8,995 bases of DNA from Deltaproteobacteria bacterium (lineage in GTDB: Bacteria; Desulfobacterota; JADFXK01), in NCBI GenBank assembly GCA_015233295.1, contig JADFYC010000138.1, positions 1 to 8,995 of the forward strand. The letters are read 5' to 3'. A program made the translations under genes and the position numbers. The notes under the pieces were generated by a model. That model saw only the letters and a list, made by a program, of their open reading frames with translations, made no database searches and had not been told where the DNA came from. Shown here piece by piece: positions 1-7,640 of this stretch (the stretch's first letter is position 1; the number at the start of each line of letters is the position of its first letter).

Positions 1-1270
1 TGTCTTGAGCCCGGATGGCCAATATTATATCCTCAATGGCGCCAAGCAGTTTATCACAAACGCCGGTATGGCTGATATATTCATTACTTATGCAAAAATA
101 GACGGGGACAAATTCAGCGCCTTTATCGTCGATGGCAACTCCGAGGGGCTGTCGACGGGCCTCGAAGAGCAAAAGATGGGGATCAAGGGTTCGTCAACCA
201 GGACGGTGGTGCTGGAGGATGTGAAGGTGCCTGTCGAAAACCTGCTCTTTGAAATCGGCCGCGGGCATGTGGTCGCCTTCAACATTTTGAACCTGGGCCG
301 CTATAAGCTGGCCGGCAACGCCGTGGGCAACGCCAAATTTGCGCTAGAGCTATCCGCCGGTTACGCCAACGAGCGCAAACAGTTCAACCTTCCCATCGCT
401 GAGTTCGGCCTGATCAAGGAAAAACTGGCCGAGATGGCGACTCGGATCTATGTCGCTGAAAGCATGCTGTACCGAACCGGCGGACTGATCGAGGACATCA
501 TGCACAGCGTAGATACCACCGGACCTGATGGGGGACGCGTTGCCGCCCAAGCTATCGAAGAGTACGCCCTGGAGTGTGCGCTGAATAAGGGGTTCGCCAC
601 CGAGGTGCTGGACCACGTGGTGGATGAAGGGGTCCAGATTCATGGCGGCTATGGCGTGATCGCCGAGTATCCCATAGAAAGACTCTGCCGGGACGCCCGT
701 GTCTATCGGATTTTTGAAGGCACCAACGAGATCAATCGCGTCCTGATTCCCACCCTGCTCATCCGCAAGGCCGGCAAGGGGGACCTGCCCCTCATGGAGG
801 CCGCTTCCCAGGTAAGAAATCAGGCTAAATCCATGGCTTCAATCCGGGAAAACGCCGGTGACGTGGTTCAGGCGGCCAGGGACATCTTTCTCTTTACATT
901 AGGAACCGCCTGGGAAAAGCTTGGTCAGAAGCTTCTGAAGCAGCAGGAAATCCTCGGACGTCTGGCCGATATCACCATCGCTGTTTTCGGCATGGAGAGT
1001 TCCTGGCTGCGGGTCCAAAAAGCCCTGAGCAGAGACGGCGAAAATAGCGCCAGACGCATCACCAATCTGGCCAAAGCCTTCATCTATTCCGCCCTGCCCA
1101 GACTGGAACTGATCGCCGGAGAAGTACTTTTTGCTTTGGCCACCGGAAGCGAACTGGCCGCCATGCAGACCGACCTGCACAAGCTGGTGCAGTACACTCC
1201 CATCGATCTCATCGGGCTAAGGCAGGCAATCGCCGCCGAGATATCTGAAGCCTGTAAGTACATTGTATAA
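1..1270 (+). CDS. Acyl-CoA dehydrogenase, long (VLCAD/FadE-like) form, 5' end missing
   Basis: FAD-dependent acyl-CoA dehydrogenase, which makes the alpha-beta double bond in fatty or other acyl-CoA and passes electrons to ETF. The reading frame is open to the left edge (the codon at 2-4 is GTC), so the TTG at 5 is not a true start. About 422 residues are visible, against roughly 590 in the long family, so the N-terminal helical domain is missing. Numbering from the TTG codon, residues 1-85 are the middle beta domain (LNGAKQFITN; MGIKGSSTRTVVLEDVKVP). The C-terminal helical domain follows, with the FAD-contacting QIHGGYG motif. In RIFEGTNEI, Glu238 corresponds to the MCAD-type catalytic base (Glu376 in MCAD). 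About 160 further residues after this core match the extra C-terminal helical region of VLCAD/ACAD9-like enzymes, not the short (about 380 aa) dehydrogenases. Chain-length preference cannot be read from the sequence. It ends in TAA and is followed by a long gap, so a link with the urea genes is unlikely. Confidence 0.93.
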   Translation, partial: VLSPDGQYYILNGAKQFITNAGMADIFITYAKIDGDKFSAFIVDGNSEGLSTGLEEQKMGIKGSSTRTVVLEDVKVPVENLLFEIGRGHVVAFNILNLGRYKLAGNAVGNAKFALELSAGYANERKQFNLPIAEFGLIKEKLAEMATRIYVAESMLYRTGGLIEDIMHSVDTTGPDGGRVAAQAIEEYALECALNKGFATEVLDHVVDEGVQIHGGYGVIAEYPIERLCRDARVYRIFEGTNEINRVLIPTLLIRKAGKGDLPLMEAASQVRNQAKSMASIRENAGDVVQAARDIFLFTLGTAWEKLGQKLLKQQEILGRLADITIAVFGMESSWLRVQKALSRDGENSARRITNLAKAFIYSALPRLELIAGEVLFALATGSELAAMQTDLHKLVQYTPIDLIGLRQAIAAEISEACKYIV

Positions 1271-1331
1271 AACATGTTGAGACTGGCCGTCAAGTGATTC
1301 ATCTGGAGTGTGCAGGCCGGATAAATTCGAG

Positions 1332-1375
1332 CCTCCGGAGAGATTTAGTTTATAATAGCTAACCATCTCCGGAGG
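1332..1375. repeat. Perfect 10-bp inverted repeat, possible hairpin or operator pair
   Basis: CCTCCGGAGA at 1332-1341 is the exact reverse complement of TCTCCGGAGG at 1366-1375, with 24 bases between. Each arm also contains the 8-base palindrome CTCCGGAG (1333-1340 and 1367-1374), so the element is also two copies of a palindrome 34 bases apart. No T-run follows on either strand, so a standard Rho-independent terminator is unlikely. It lies 62 bases after the dehydrogenase stop. It could be an mRNA 3'-end hairpin or paired sites for a dimeric regulator. Confidence 0.6.
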
Positions 1376-1671
1376 TGAGATGATAGAAGACTCCTCCACA
1401 AGCATGACAAATAATTTCCAGAGTTACGCCCCTACCTCCCTTCATCTCAGCCTCCAGTTTACCAAACCCCTGAATTCGGCAGAACCGCGTAGCCAATCTA
1501 CGCTCACACCCTCTTCCCTACCAGTCCGCGACCATAATTAATACATTTTTGTTACTTCCACCTTGGGACGCGACACTATTGTCAGCAAGGGGCGACTAAT
1601 CCCTTCTTATGCGCATCATGGCCATAAAGATTATCGTTATAATTTAGGATATTGGATATAATGATCAAGTC

Positions 1672-1686
1672 TGGCACAATTATTGT
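1672..1686 (+). promoter_or_regulatory. Possible sigma-54 (-24/-12) promoter, distal
   Basis: TGGCAC (1672-1677), five bases, then TTGT (1683-1686). The family consensus is TGGCAC-N5-TTGC, so the -24 half is perfect and the spacing is exact (GG-N10-GT), but the -12 GC is GT. It lies about 300 bases before the urtA start. A GGTGCA half-site like an NtrC enhancer half lies just downstream (1706-1711), but the partner half is not conserved. Known biology: urea transport genes are often under nitrogen control. Its use here is inference. Confidence 0.35.
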
Positions 1687-1875
1687 AATATTGTGATAAA
1701 AGCATGGTGCATCCCGGGATAACTTCAACCTGCCACTCTTGAAACAGCATCAGCCCTATTTCTTGAATAACGATCAAAATGATGAACTGCAATTGATCCA
1801 TATTCATACGGAATAGAAAGGCATCTCTGAGAACATCTAGTTGATCTATCTGGATTACTGTCCAGCTTAAGTCTA

Positions 1876-1890
1876 TGGCACGATAATTGG
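1876..1890 (+). promoter_or_regulatory. Possible sigma-54 (-24/-12) promoter, proximal to urtA
   Basis: TGGCAC (1876-1881), five bases, then TTGG (1887-1890). As in the distal element, the -24 hexamer, spacing and TTG are perfect and only the C of the -12 GC differs (here G). The base after TGGCAC is G, which also fits the extended consensus TGGCACG. Transcription would begin near position 1900, giving a leader of about 78 bases before urtA. This is the better placed of the two candidates. Confidence 0.42.
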
Positions 1891-1929
1891 GTGTTGCAAA
1901 TAATAACACTCCGGCTGATCCTTTGGCTC

Positions 1930-1935
1930 TATAAT
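1930..1935 (+). promoter_or_regulatory. TATAAT, possible sigma-70 -10 box before urtA
   Basis: A perfect TATAAT hexamer lies 44 bases before the urtA ATG. The bases about 17 upstream (around 1907-1912) do not resemble TTGACA, so this is a weak candidate in an AT-rich stretch where such hexamers occur by chance. Confidence 0.25.
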
Positions 1936-1965
1936 AATGTATATTTTTTGATAATTACCTACCAC

Positions 1966-1970
1966 GGAGG
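1966..1970 (+). promoter_or_regulatory. Strong ribosome binding site of urtA
   Basis: GGAGG, eight bases before the ATG at 1979, fixes the urtA start. It is the strongest site in the window and fits the high output expected of a binding protein. Confidence 0.85.
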
Positions 1971-1978
1971 AAAGATAC

Positions 1979-3286
1979 ATGACCCGAAAACATCTCCCGT
2001 CGATTTTCATCTTGATCACGATGTCGTTACTGTTGTTGACTGGTCCCGCAATCCAGGCCGTTAAGGCGGAGGATACGATAAAGGTGGGGATTCTCCATTC
2101 ACTTTCCGGAACCATGGCCATCAGCGAAACCTCTCTTAAGGACGTCGCCTTGATGACCATCGAAGAAATCAACCAACGTGGCGGCCTGCTGGGCAAAAAA
2201 ATTGAACCGGTGGTGGTCGATCCCGCATCCAACTGGCCCCTGTTTGCCGAGAAAGCCCGAGAACTCATTGATAAGCACAAAGTCGCCGCGGTCTTCGGCT
2301 GCTGGACTTCCGTCTCCCGCAAGTCCGTCTTACCGGTATTTGAAGAGTTGAACGGGCTTTTGTTTTATCCCGTCCAGTATGAAGGTGAGGAATGCTCCAA
2401 CAATGTCTTCTATACCGGTGCCGCACCCAATCAGCAGGCCATTCCGGCGGTGGAATATCTTATGAGCAAAGAAGGCGGCGGGGCCAAACGCTTTGTCCTG
2501 CTGGGTACCGATTACGTCTATCCCCGGACCACCAATAAGATATTACGCGCCTTCCTCCATGCCAAGGGCATCACCGACGCCGATATTATGGAGACATACA
2601 CCCCCTTCGGCCACAGCGATTATCAAACCATCGTCACCAGTATCAAGGATTTTTCCGCAGCTAAGAAAACCGCTGTCATCTCGACCATCAATGGCGATTC
2701 TAATGTCCCGTTTTACAAGGAACTGGCCAACCGGGGGATAAAGGCGGAGAACATCCCCGTGGTCGCCTTTTCGGTGGGTGAAGAAGAACTACGCGGGATC
2801 GACACTAAACCCCTGGTCGGGCATTTGGCCGCCTGGAATTACTTCATGTCCATAGATACTAAAGAGAACAAAGAATTCATCAAAAAGTGGCAAGATTACG
2901 TCAAGAAACATAACCTGCCCGGGGGCGACAAACGGGTCACCAACGATCCCATGGAAGCCACCTACATCGGCATTAATATGTGGGCTCAATCGGTCATTCA
3001 AGCCGGCACCACCGATGTCAACGCTGTCCGGCAAGCCATGGGCTATCAGAAAGTTAAGGCTCCCTGCGGCTTCGATATCTCCATGGACGCCAAGAATCAC
3101 CATCTGCACAAGCCGGTTTTCATAGGCGAAATACGAGCCGATGGCCAGTTTGATATCGTCTGGAAAACGCCTGGCCCCATCAGAGCCGAAGCCTGGAGTC
3201 CCTACATTCCTGATAGCGCCAAAAAGGTAGCCGATTGGACTTATCCCTGGGTCTGCGGCAATTGCACCGCCCCAAAATACAAATAA
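1979..3286 (+). CDS. urtA: Urea ABC transporter substrate-binding protein UrtA
   Basis: Exported binding protein that captures urea outside the inner membrane and delivers it to the UrtB/UrtC channel. It has 435 residues, normal for UrtA. Residues 1-30 form a signal peptide: basic start (TRKH), a hydrophobic stretch (about residues 9-25) and a likely cut after AVKA before EDTIKVG. The mature part is a type I two-lobe fold of the LivJ/AmiC kind. It opens with IKVGILHSLSGTMA (34-47) and has the GCWTSVSRK block (107-115) and YPVQYEGEE (near 130), all closely UrtA-like. No lipobox cysteine is seen at the cut, so it is probably a free periplasmic protein. The end carries CGNC (426-429), which could form a disulfide; whether that is usual in the family is unclear to me. 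It is the first gene of the operon; urtB starts 36-46 bases later. The ATG at 1979 is supported by GGAGG. Confidence 0.96.
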   Translation: MTRKHLPSIFILITMSLLLLTGPAIQAVKAEDTIKVGILHSLSGTMAISETSLKDVALMTIEEINQRGGLLGKKIEPVVVDPASNWPLFAEKARELIDKHKVAAVFGCWTSVSRKSVLPVFEELNGLLFYPVQYEGEECSNNVFYTGAAPNQQAIPAVEYLMSKEGGGAKRFVLLGTDYVYPRTTNKILRAFLHAKGITDADIMETYTPFGHSDYQTIVTSIKDFSAAKKTAVISTINGDSNVPFYKELANRGIKAENIPVVAFSVGEEELRGIDTKPLVGHLAAWNYFMSIDTKENKEFIKKWQDYVKKHNLPGGDKRVTNDPMEATYIGINMWAQSVIQAGTTDVNAVRQAMGYQKVKAPCGFDISMDAKNHHLHKPVFIGEIRADGQFDIVWKTPGPIRAEAWSPYIPDSAKKVADWTYPWVCGNCTAPKYK

Positions 3287-3332
3287 ATGCAGTCAACCTT
3301 GAGGGCGCGCATCCAACTCGGGTGTGTTACCT

Positions 3333-4973
3333 ATGTCCTCCCTAAGCTCTCCCTATCCCCTTGTTCGGCTCTTGGCCGCCTTATTCATCCTGGCCTTCGC
3401 TCCGCCGGGTTACCCCGATGAGGGCAAACTGGAAGAGTCTATCGGACACCTGGGCTCATCCAGCCGCCAGGAGATCATCGCCTCTGTGGAGGCCTTAAGA
3501 CAATTGGGGGACCACCGGGCGCTTCCCGCCTTAGAGGCTCTGCTCGACCGAAGATTGCGCGTCACCAAAGCCGGGCGCATTTTAATCAAACTTAAAACCG
3601 GCCACGGGATGATTGACGCGGTGACTGGAGTAGTAATTGCTCAACAACTTGACGGGCTGGATATTCCGGTCATCAATAACCAGGTCAGGATCGTCCTGAG
3701 CCAGACTATCGCCAACCTCAGGCTGGCCTCACCGGATGCAGAGGTTCGGCTGGCCGCGGCAGAGGAGCTGCTGCTGCATCCTCAAGAGGAGGCCACCTCT
3801 GCCCTTCGGGCGGCCATCGACCGGGAGAAAACCACCAAGGTCCGTCGCGCCCTGGCCCTGGCCCTGGCCTTAACCGAAGTCGCCGGCGCCAATAAAGAGA
3901 GGCGGTTGGCCGCCCTAGACATCATTGGCCAGTCGGACAATCCCAACTTTATCGTCAACCTGAAGCCTCTGTTGGCCAAGCAGGCCTCGGGAGAATTCCA
4001 GGAGCCGGATGAACAGGTCAGGCAGGCGGCCAGATCCGCTCTCAGCGCTATTGAGCGGCATATGGTCGTGGTCGGCGTCATGCAAAATCTGTTCTACGGG
4101 CTGAGTCTCGGGAGCGTCCTCCTGCTTGTCGCCCTGGGGTTAGCCATCACCTTCGGTCTGATGGAAGTGATCAACATGGCCCACGGCGAAATGTTAATGC
4201 TGGGCGCCTATTCCACCTATATTATTCAAGGGATCTTCAAAGCCCATTTTCCCGATCAATTTGCCTGGTATTTGGTCGCCTCCATACCGACGGCATTTAT
4301 CGTTTCCGGGGTGGTGGGCATGATCTTAGAACGGAGCATCATCCGGTATCTCTACGGCCGGCCCCTGGAGACGCTGCTGGCCACCTGGGGGATCAGCTTA
4401 TTGTTGATCCAGACCGTCAGGCTTATCTTCGGGGCCCAAAATGTGGAAGTGAGCAATCCTCCGTGGCTTTCCGGCGGCTGGGAACTCATGCCCGGATTGA
4501 TGCTGACCTACAACCGGATCGCTATCATTTGTTTTGGCCTCGGAGTGGTCCTGCTCGTCTGGCTATTTCTCAACCGCAGCCCGCTGGGACTTCAGGTGCG
4601 CGCCGTCACCCAGAATCGGGCTATGGCCGCGGCCTTGGGCATTTATACCTCCCGGGTTGACACCTGGACTTTCGGCCTGGGCTCGGGTATCGCCGGATTG
4701 GCCGGGGTCGCTTTGTCTCAAATCGGCAACGTCGGCCCGGAACTTGGCCAGAGTTACATCGTCGATTCCTTTATGGTCGTGGTCTTAGGCGGCGTTGGCA
4801 AGTTGGCCGGGACTATCTGGGGCGCCACCGGGTTAGGGGTAATCAACAAATTTTTGGAGCCTTTCACCGGCGCCGTCCTGGGCAAGATAATGGTCCTGGT
4901 CTTCATTATTCTGTTTATCCAAAAACGGCCTCAAGGCATCTTCGCCCTCAAAGGCCGGATGGCGGAAGGGTAG
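3333..4973 (+). CDS. urtB: Urea ABC transporter permease UrtB with N-terminal helical-repeat domain
   Basis: One of the two membrane subunits of the urea importer. It has 546 residues from ATG 3333. GTG 3324 is in frame and would add three residues; an in-frame TGA at 3300-3302 rules out any earlier start. No strong ribosome site is visible for either. In GTG-based numbering, residues about 13-30 look like a signal sequence (LVRLLAALFILAFAP). Residues about 45-245 are mostly helical and include HEAT-like segments (47-76, 136-186, 229-245) with EVRLAA- and QVRQAA-type motifs. The LIV-type permease begins near residue 247, with FYGLSLGSVLLLVALGLAI, the conserved INMAHGEMLMLGAY block, about eight membrane helices and a GGVGKLAGTIWGA loop that contacts the ATPases. 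The permease part alone matches the usual size of about 300 aa. The long N-terminal domain is known in many proteobacterial UrtB proteins; its role is unknown. Confidence 0.95.
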   Translation: MSSLSSPYPLVRLLAALFILAFAPPGYPDEGKLEESIGHLGSSSRQEIIASVEALRQLGDHRALPALEALLDRRLRVTKAGRILIKLKTGHGMIDAVTGVVIAQQLDGLDIPVINNQVRIVLSQTIANLRLASPDAEVRLAAAEELLLHPQEEATSALRAAIDREKTTKVRRALALALALTEVAGANKERRLAALDIIGQSDNPNFIVNLKPLLAKQASGEFQEPDEQVRQAARSALSAIERHMVVVGVMQNLFYGLSLGSVLLLVALGLAITFGLMEVINMAHGEMLMLGAYSTYIIQGIFKAHFPDQFAWYLVASIPTAFIVSGVVGMILERSIIRYLYGRPLETLLATWGISLLLIQTVRLIFGAQNVEVSNPPWLSGGWELMPGLMLTYNRIAIICFGLGVVLLVWLFLNRSPLGLQVRAVTQNRAMAAALGIYTSRVDTWTFGLGSGIAGLAGVALSQIGNVGPELGQSYIVDSFMVVVLGGVGKLAGTIWGATGLGVINKFLEPFTGAVLGKIMVLVFIILFIQKRPQGIFALKGRMAEG

Positions 4974-4976
4974 CCT

Positions 4977-6104
4977 ATGCTTTCTCAACTTGCGCGCCTT
5001 CACACCAGGCGGGCCTGGATATACATCTTGTCCCTGACCATCCTGGCCGTGCTGGTTATTCCGGTGCTGAACCGGGCCGTGCCCAAAGACTCGGTTTTTT
5101 ACCTGCCGGATTATCTCATTTCGCTCTGCGGCAAGTTTCTCTGTTATGCCCTGGTCGCCCTGGCCATGGACATGATTTGGGGTTTTAGCGGCATCCTCAG
5201 CCTGGGGCAAGGCGTATTCTTTTCCCTGGGCGGATATGCCATGGGAATGCACTTAATGCGGGTGATGGCCGGCGAAGGGGTATACCGGAGTCAATTGCCG
5301 GATTTCATGGTCTTTTTGGATTGGAAGGAGTTGCCCTGGTATTGGCTTGGGTTTAATCACTTTTGGTTTACCGTGTTGATAATTATTTTGGTCCCAGGTC
5401 TACTGGCCCTGATCATCGGCTTTTTTGCCTTCCGGTCACGCATCAAAGGCGTTTATTTTTCCATCATCACGCAGGCCATGACCTTTGCTTTGATGCTGTT
5501 CTTTTTCAGAAATGAGACTGGATTCGGCGGCAATAACGGGTTAACCGATTTCAAGCGGATTCTCGGGTTTTCGCTTCAAGAACCGGCAGTCAAAGTGGGG
5601 CTTTACATCATCTCCGCGCTCGTGCTTCTGATCAGTTATCTCCTGTGCCGGTATATCACCATGTCCAAGTTGGGCCGCGTCCTGGCCGGGATCAGAGACG
5701 CGGAAAGCCGGATCATGTTCTCCGGTTACAATACGCTTCACTATAAGTTGTTTGTCTTCACTCTGGCCGCCGTGCTCAGCGGAGTGGCCGGGGCCTTATA
5801 TGTTCCCCAGGTCGGGATTATCAACCCCAGTGAGATGCAGCCGGCCAATTCCATTGAGATGGCTATCTGGGTGGCCGTGGGCGGCCGCGGTACTTTAGTC
5901 GGGGCCGTGATCGGAGCCGGTCTGGTTAATGCCGCCAAGAGTTGGTTCACCGTGGCCTTTCCCAACTTGTGGCTTTACTTTTTGGGCGTCATGTTCATCG
6001 GCACCACGCTCTTCCTTCCCCGGGGCGTCGTCGGATTGGCCGCCATCCTGGCCAAAAAAAAGCTGACCGGGCGGGATTCTCTTCAAATGATCGATTCTGA
6101 ATAA
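4977..6104 (+). CDS. urtC: Urea ABC transporter permease UrtC
   Basis: Second membrane subunit of the urea importer, a LivM-like permease of 375 residues, the usual size. It starts three bases after the urtB stop. The site AAGGG (4966-4970) lies inside the end of urtB, six bases before the ATG, so translation is probably coupled. There is a short basic N-terminus (HTRR) and then a membrane helix (14-31). The conserved LIV-permease block GFSGILSLGQG is at 69-79, followed by GGYAMGMHL, several further hydrophobic helices and GFGGNNGLTDF. Near the C-terminus are LSGVAGALYVPQVG and the ATPase-contact loop GGRGTLVGAVIGA. The last residues (GRDSLQMIDSE) are cytosolic and polar. It pairs with UrtB to form the urea path. 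A plain LIV amino-acid role is unlikely given the UrtA and ureD neighbours. Confidence 0.95.
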   Translation: MLSQLARLHTRRAWIYILSLTILAVLVIPVLNRAVPKDSVFYLPDYLISLCGKFLCYALVALAMDMIWGFSGILSLGQGVFFSLGGYAMGMHLMRVMAGEGVYRSQLPDFMVFLDWKELPWYWLGFNHFWFTVLIIILVPGLLALIIGFFAFRSRIKGVYFSIITQAMTFALMLFFFRNETGFGGNNGLTDFKRILGFSLQEPAVKVGLYIISALVLLISYLLCRYITMSKLGRVLAGIRDAESRIMFSGYNTLHYKLFVFTLAAVLSGVAGALYVPQVGIINPSEMQPANSIEMAIWVAVGGRGTLVGAVIGAGLVNAAKSWFTVAFPNLWLYFLGVMFIGTTLFLPRGVVGLAAILAKKKLTGRDSLQMIDSE

Positions 6105-6145
6105 GCCCGCAGGGACGCACCACGATATTCCATGAGGTACGGTAG

Positions 6146-6943
6146 ATGGCTCTAAATGGCGCATACGGACACATTGCTAAAAAAGACGGTATGGTGGATA
6201 CCAGCCATCGGACTGTCCTGTACGTAGATGGTGTCACCGTCAGCTTTGACGGCTTTAAGGCGTTGGACGATCTTTCTCTCTATGTTGACGACGGCAACCT
6301 CCACTGCATTATTGGTCCCAACGGAGCTGGAAAAACCACTTTGCTCGACGTTATAACCGGGAAAACCCGTCCGGATACGGGGTCCCTCTTTTATGGCCAG
6401 AGCATCGACCTGTCAAAACTCTCGGAATCAGAGATCGCCCAGGCCGGAATAGGGCGGAAATTCCAGAAGCCGACCGTATTTGAACACCATACCCTATTCG
6501 AAAACCTGGAGTTGGCCCTCAAATGCAACAAAGGGGTCTGGCACAGCTTGTTCGGAATACTTACCCCCATCCAACGCCGCCGCATCGCCGAAGTGTTGGA
6601 GACGATCGGTCTGACCGACCAGGTCGACCAAAAGGCCGGGTTACTTTCTCACGGCCAGAAACAATGGCTGGAAATAGGCATGTTGCTCATGCAAGATCCA
6701 GGGCTTTTACTCTTAGATGAACCCGTGGCCGGGATGACCCCGCAAGAAATAGAGACTTCGGCTAACCTGCTTAAATCTCTATCAGGCGAACGCACGGTCG
6801 TGGTCGTGGAGCATGACATGGAATTTGTCCGGGCCATTGCCCAGTGGGTCACGGTGCTGCACGAGGGCCGCGTCCTGGCCGAAGGCAAGATGGATGAGGT
6901 CCAACACAATCCAAAGGTTATCGAAGTCTACCTGGGAGAATAA
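6146..6943 (+). CDS. urtD: Urea ABC transporter ATPase UrtD
   Basis: Cytosolic ATPase of the urea importer, of the LivG-like kind, with 265 residues. The ATG at 6146 has GAGGT (6134-6138) seven bases upstream, and starts 41 bases after urtC. An internal ATG (codon 16) is possible but has a poorer ribosome site; the domain begins only near residue 24, so the first 15-20 residues are a variable tail. Motifs: Walker A GPNGAGKTT (57-65), the RKFQKPTVFEHHTLFENLEL Q-loop region, signature LSHGQKQ (167-173), Walker B LLLLDEP (187-193) with catalytic Glu192, and switch His223 in VVVVEHD. LSHGQ in place of the common LSGGQ is typical of UrtD and supports this name over LivG. The urtE start follows after one base. 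Confidence 0.96.
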   Translation: MALNGAYGHIAKKDGMVDTSHRTVLYVDGVTVSFDGFKALDDLSLYVDDGNLHCIIGPNGAGKTTLLDVITGKTRPDTGSLFYGQSIDLSKLSESEIAQAGIGRKFQKPTVFEHHTLFENLELALKCNKGVWHSLFGILTPIQRRRIAEVLETIGLTDQVDQKAGLLSHGQKQWLEIGMLLMQDPGLLLLDEPVAGMTPQEIETSANLLKSLSGERTVVVVEHDMEFVRAIAQWVTVLHEGRVLAEGKMDEVQHNPKVIEVYLGE

Positions 6944-6944
6944 C

Positions 6945-7640
6945 GTGATCGAGGTCTGCAGACTCAATCAATTCTACGGCGGAAGCCACATTCTTTGGGA
7001 TATCGACCTCAACGTGCCCTCCGGCGCCTGCGTCTGTCTCATGGGCCGAAACGGCGTGGGCAAAACCACCTTGCTCAAGGCCATCATGGGCTTAGTCCCC
7101 ATTCGGAGCGGCTCCCTCAGCTTTGCCGGGCAGACCTTGAACGGTCGCGCCCCCGCTATCCGGGCCAGGCTGGGGATAGGCTATGTCCCCCAGGGCCGCG
7201 AGATTTTTCCGCAACTCACGGTAGAGGAAAACTTGCGCATTGGTTTGATGGCCCGCCAAGATGGGGTCCGAGAAATTCCGGAATCGATATTTGAATTGTT
7301 TCCCGTGCTAAAGAAGATGCTACCCCGAAAAGGGGGCGATCTTTCCGGCGGGCAACAGCAGCAGTTGGCCATCGGGCGGGCTCTGGCCGTTGATCCCACT
7401 TTGCTTATCCTTGACGAACCGACGGAGGGCATCCAACCTAATGTAGTCCAAGAAATCGGCGATATCATCACCCGTATCAATCGGGAACAACAGCTTTCAG
7501 TGCTTCTGGTGGAACAAAAGCTGATCTTTGCCCGCCGCGTCGCTCAATCTTTTTATCTGATGGATAAAGGCCGGATGGTTGCCCAAGGCCGGATGGACGA
7601 ATTGCAGGATGACCTGATCTCCCGGCACCTGGCGGTGTGA
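6945..7640 (+). CDS. urtE: Urea ABC transporter ATPase UrtE
   Basis: Second cytosolic ATPase of the importer, LivF-like, 231 residues. The frame is open further upstream, but the true start is GTG 6945. It gives the family's usual N-terminus (IEVCRLNQFYGGSHIL), has GGGAG (6934-6938) six bases before it and lies one base after the urtD stop, so the two are probably translationally coupled. Motifs: Walker A GRNGVGKTT (34-42), YVPQGREIFPQLTVEENL, signature LSGGQQQQ (133-140), Walker B LLILDEP (153-159) with Glu158. The switch histidine is replaced by Gln in VLLVEQK, as is normal in LivF/UrtE, so the UrtD-UrtE pair has one His and one Gln switch. It is the last gene of the urt operon. Confidence 0.96.
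   Translation: MIEVCRLNQFYGGSHILWDIDLNVPSGACVCLMGRNGVGKTTLLKAIMGLVPIRSGSLSFAGQTLNGRAPAIRARLGIGYVPQGREIFPQLTVEENLRIGLMARQDGVREIPESIFELFPVLKKMLPRKGGDLSGGQQQQLAIGRALAVDPTLLILDEPTEGIQPNVVQEIGDIITRINREQQLSVLLVEQKLIFARRVAQSFYLMDKGRMVAQGRMDELQDDLISRHLAV

Larger units (their letters stand above)
1271..1978. other. Long AT-rich intergenic region upstream of urtA
   Basis: This is 708 bases without a convincing gene. It is clearly richer in A+T than the flanking genes. From left to right it holds a perfect 10-base inverted repeat (1332-1375), a short 5-base inverted repeat AAGGG/CCCTT (1587-1591 and 1601-1605), two TATAAT hexamers (1638-1643 and 1657-1662), two sigma-54-like elements (1672-1686 and 1876-1890), another TATAAT (1930-1935) and the urtA ribosome binding site. 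It probably contains the end of the dehydrogenase transcript and the control region of the urea operon. A 90-codon minus-strand frame (1637-1909) is open here but has no recognisable protein. Confidence 0.7.

Noticed and set aside
1587..1605. AAGGG/CCCTT hairpin as a terminator of the dehydrogenase gene
   Set aside because: A five-pair stem without a proper T-run, over 300 bases after the stop; too weak to call.
1637..1909. Minus-strand 90-codon open frame with GTG start and a possible AAGGA site
   Set aside because: It lies in AT-rich non-coding DNA, overlaps the candidate sigma-54 promoter, has no recognisable domain and a composition unlike the neighbouring genes. It remains a weak possibility only.
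3287..3430. Small ORF starting at the ATG directly after the urtA stop
   Set aside because: It runs out of frame into urtB, has no ribosome site and no protein-like features.
6813..6944. Upstream extension of the urtE frame (44 extra codons)
   Set aside because: It overlaps urtD, encodes no family sequence, and GTG 6945 has a good ribosome site and the normal UrtE N-terminus.
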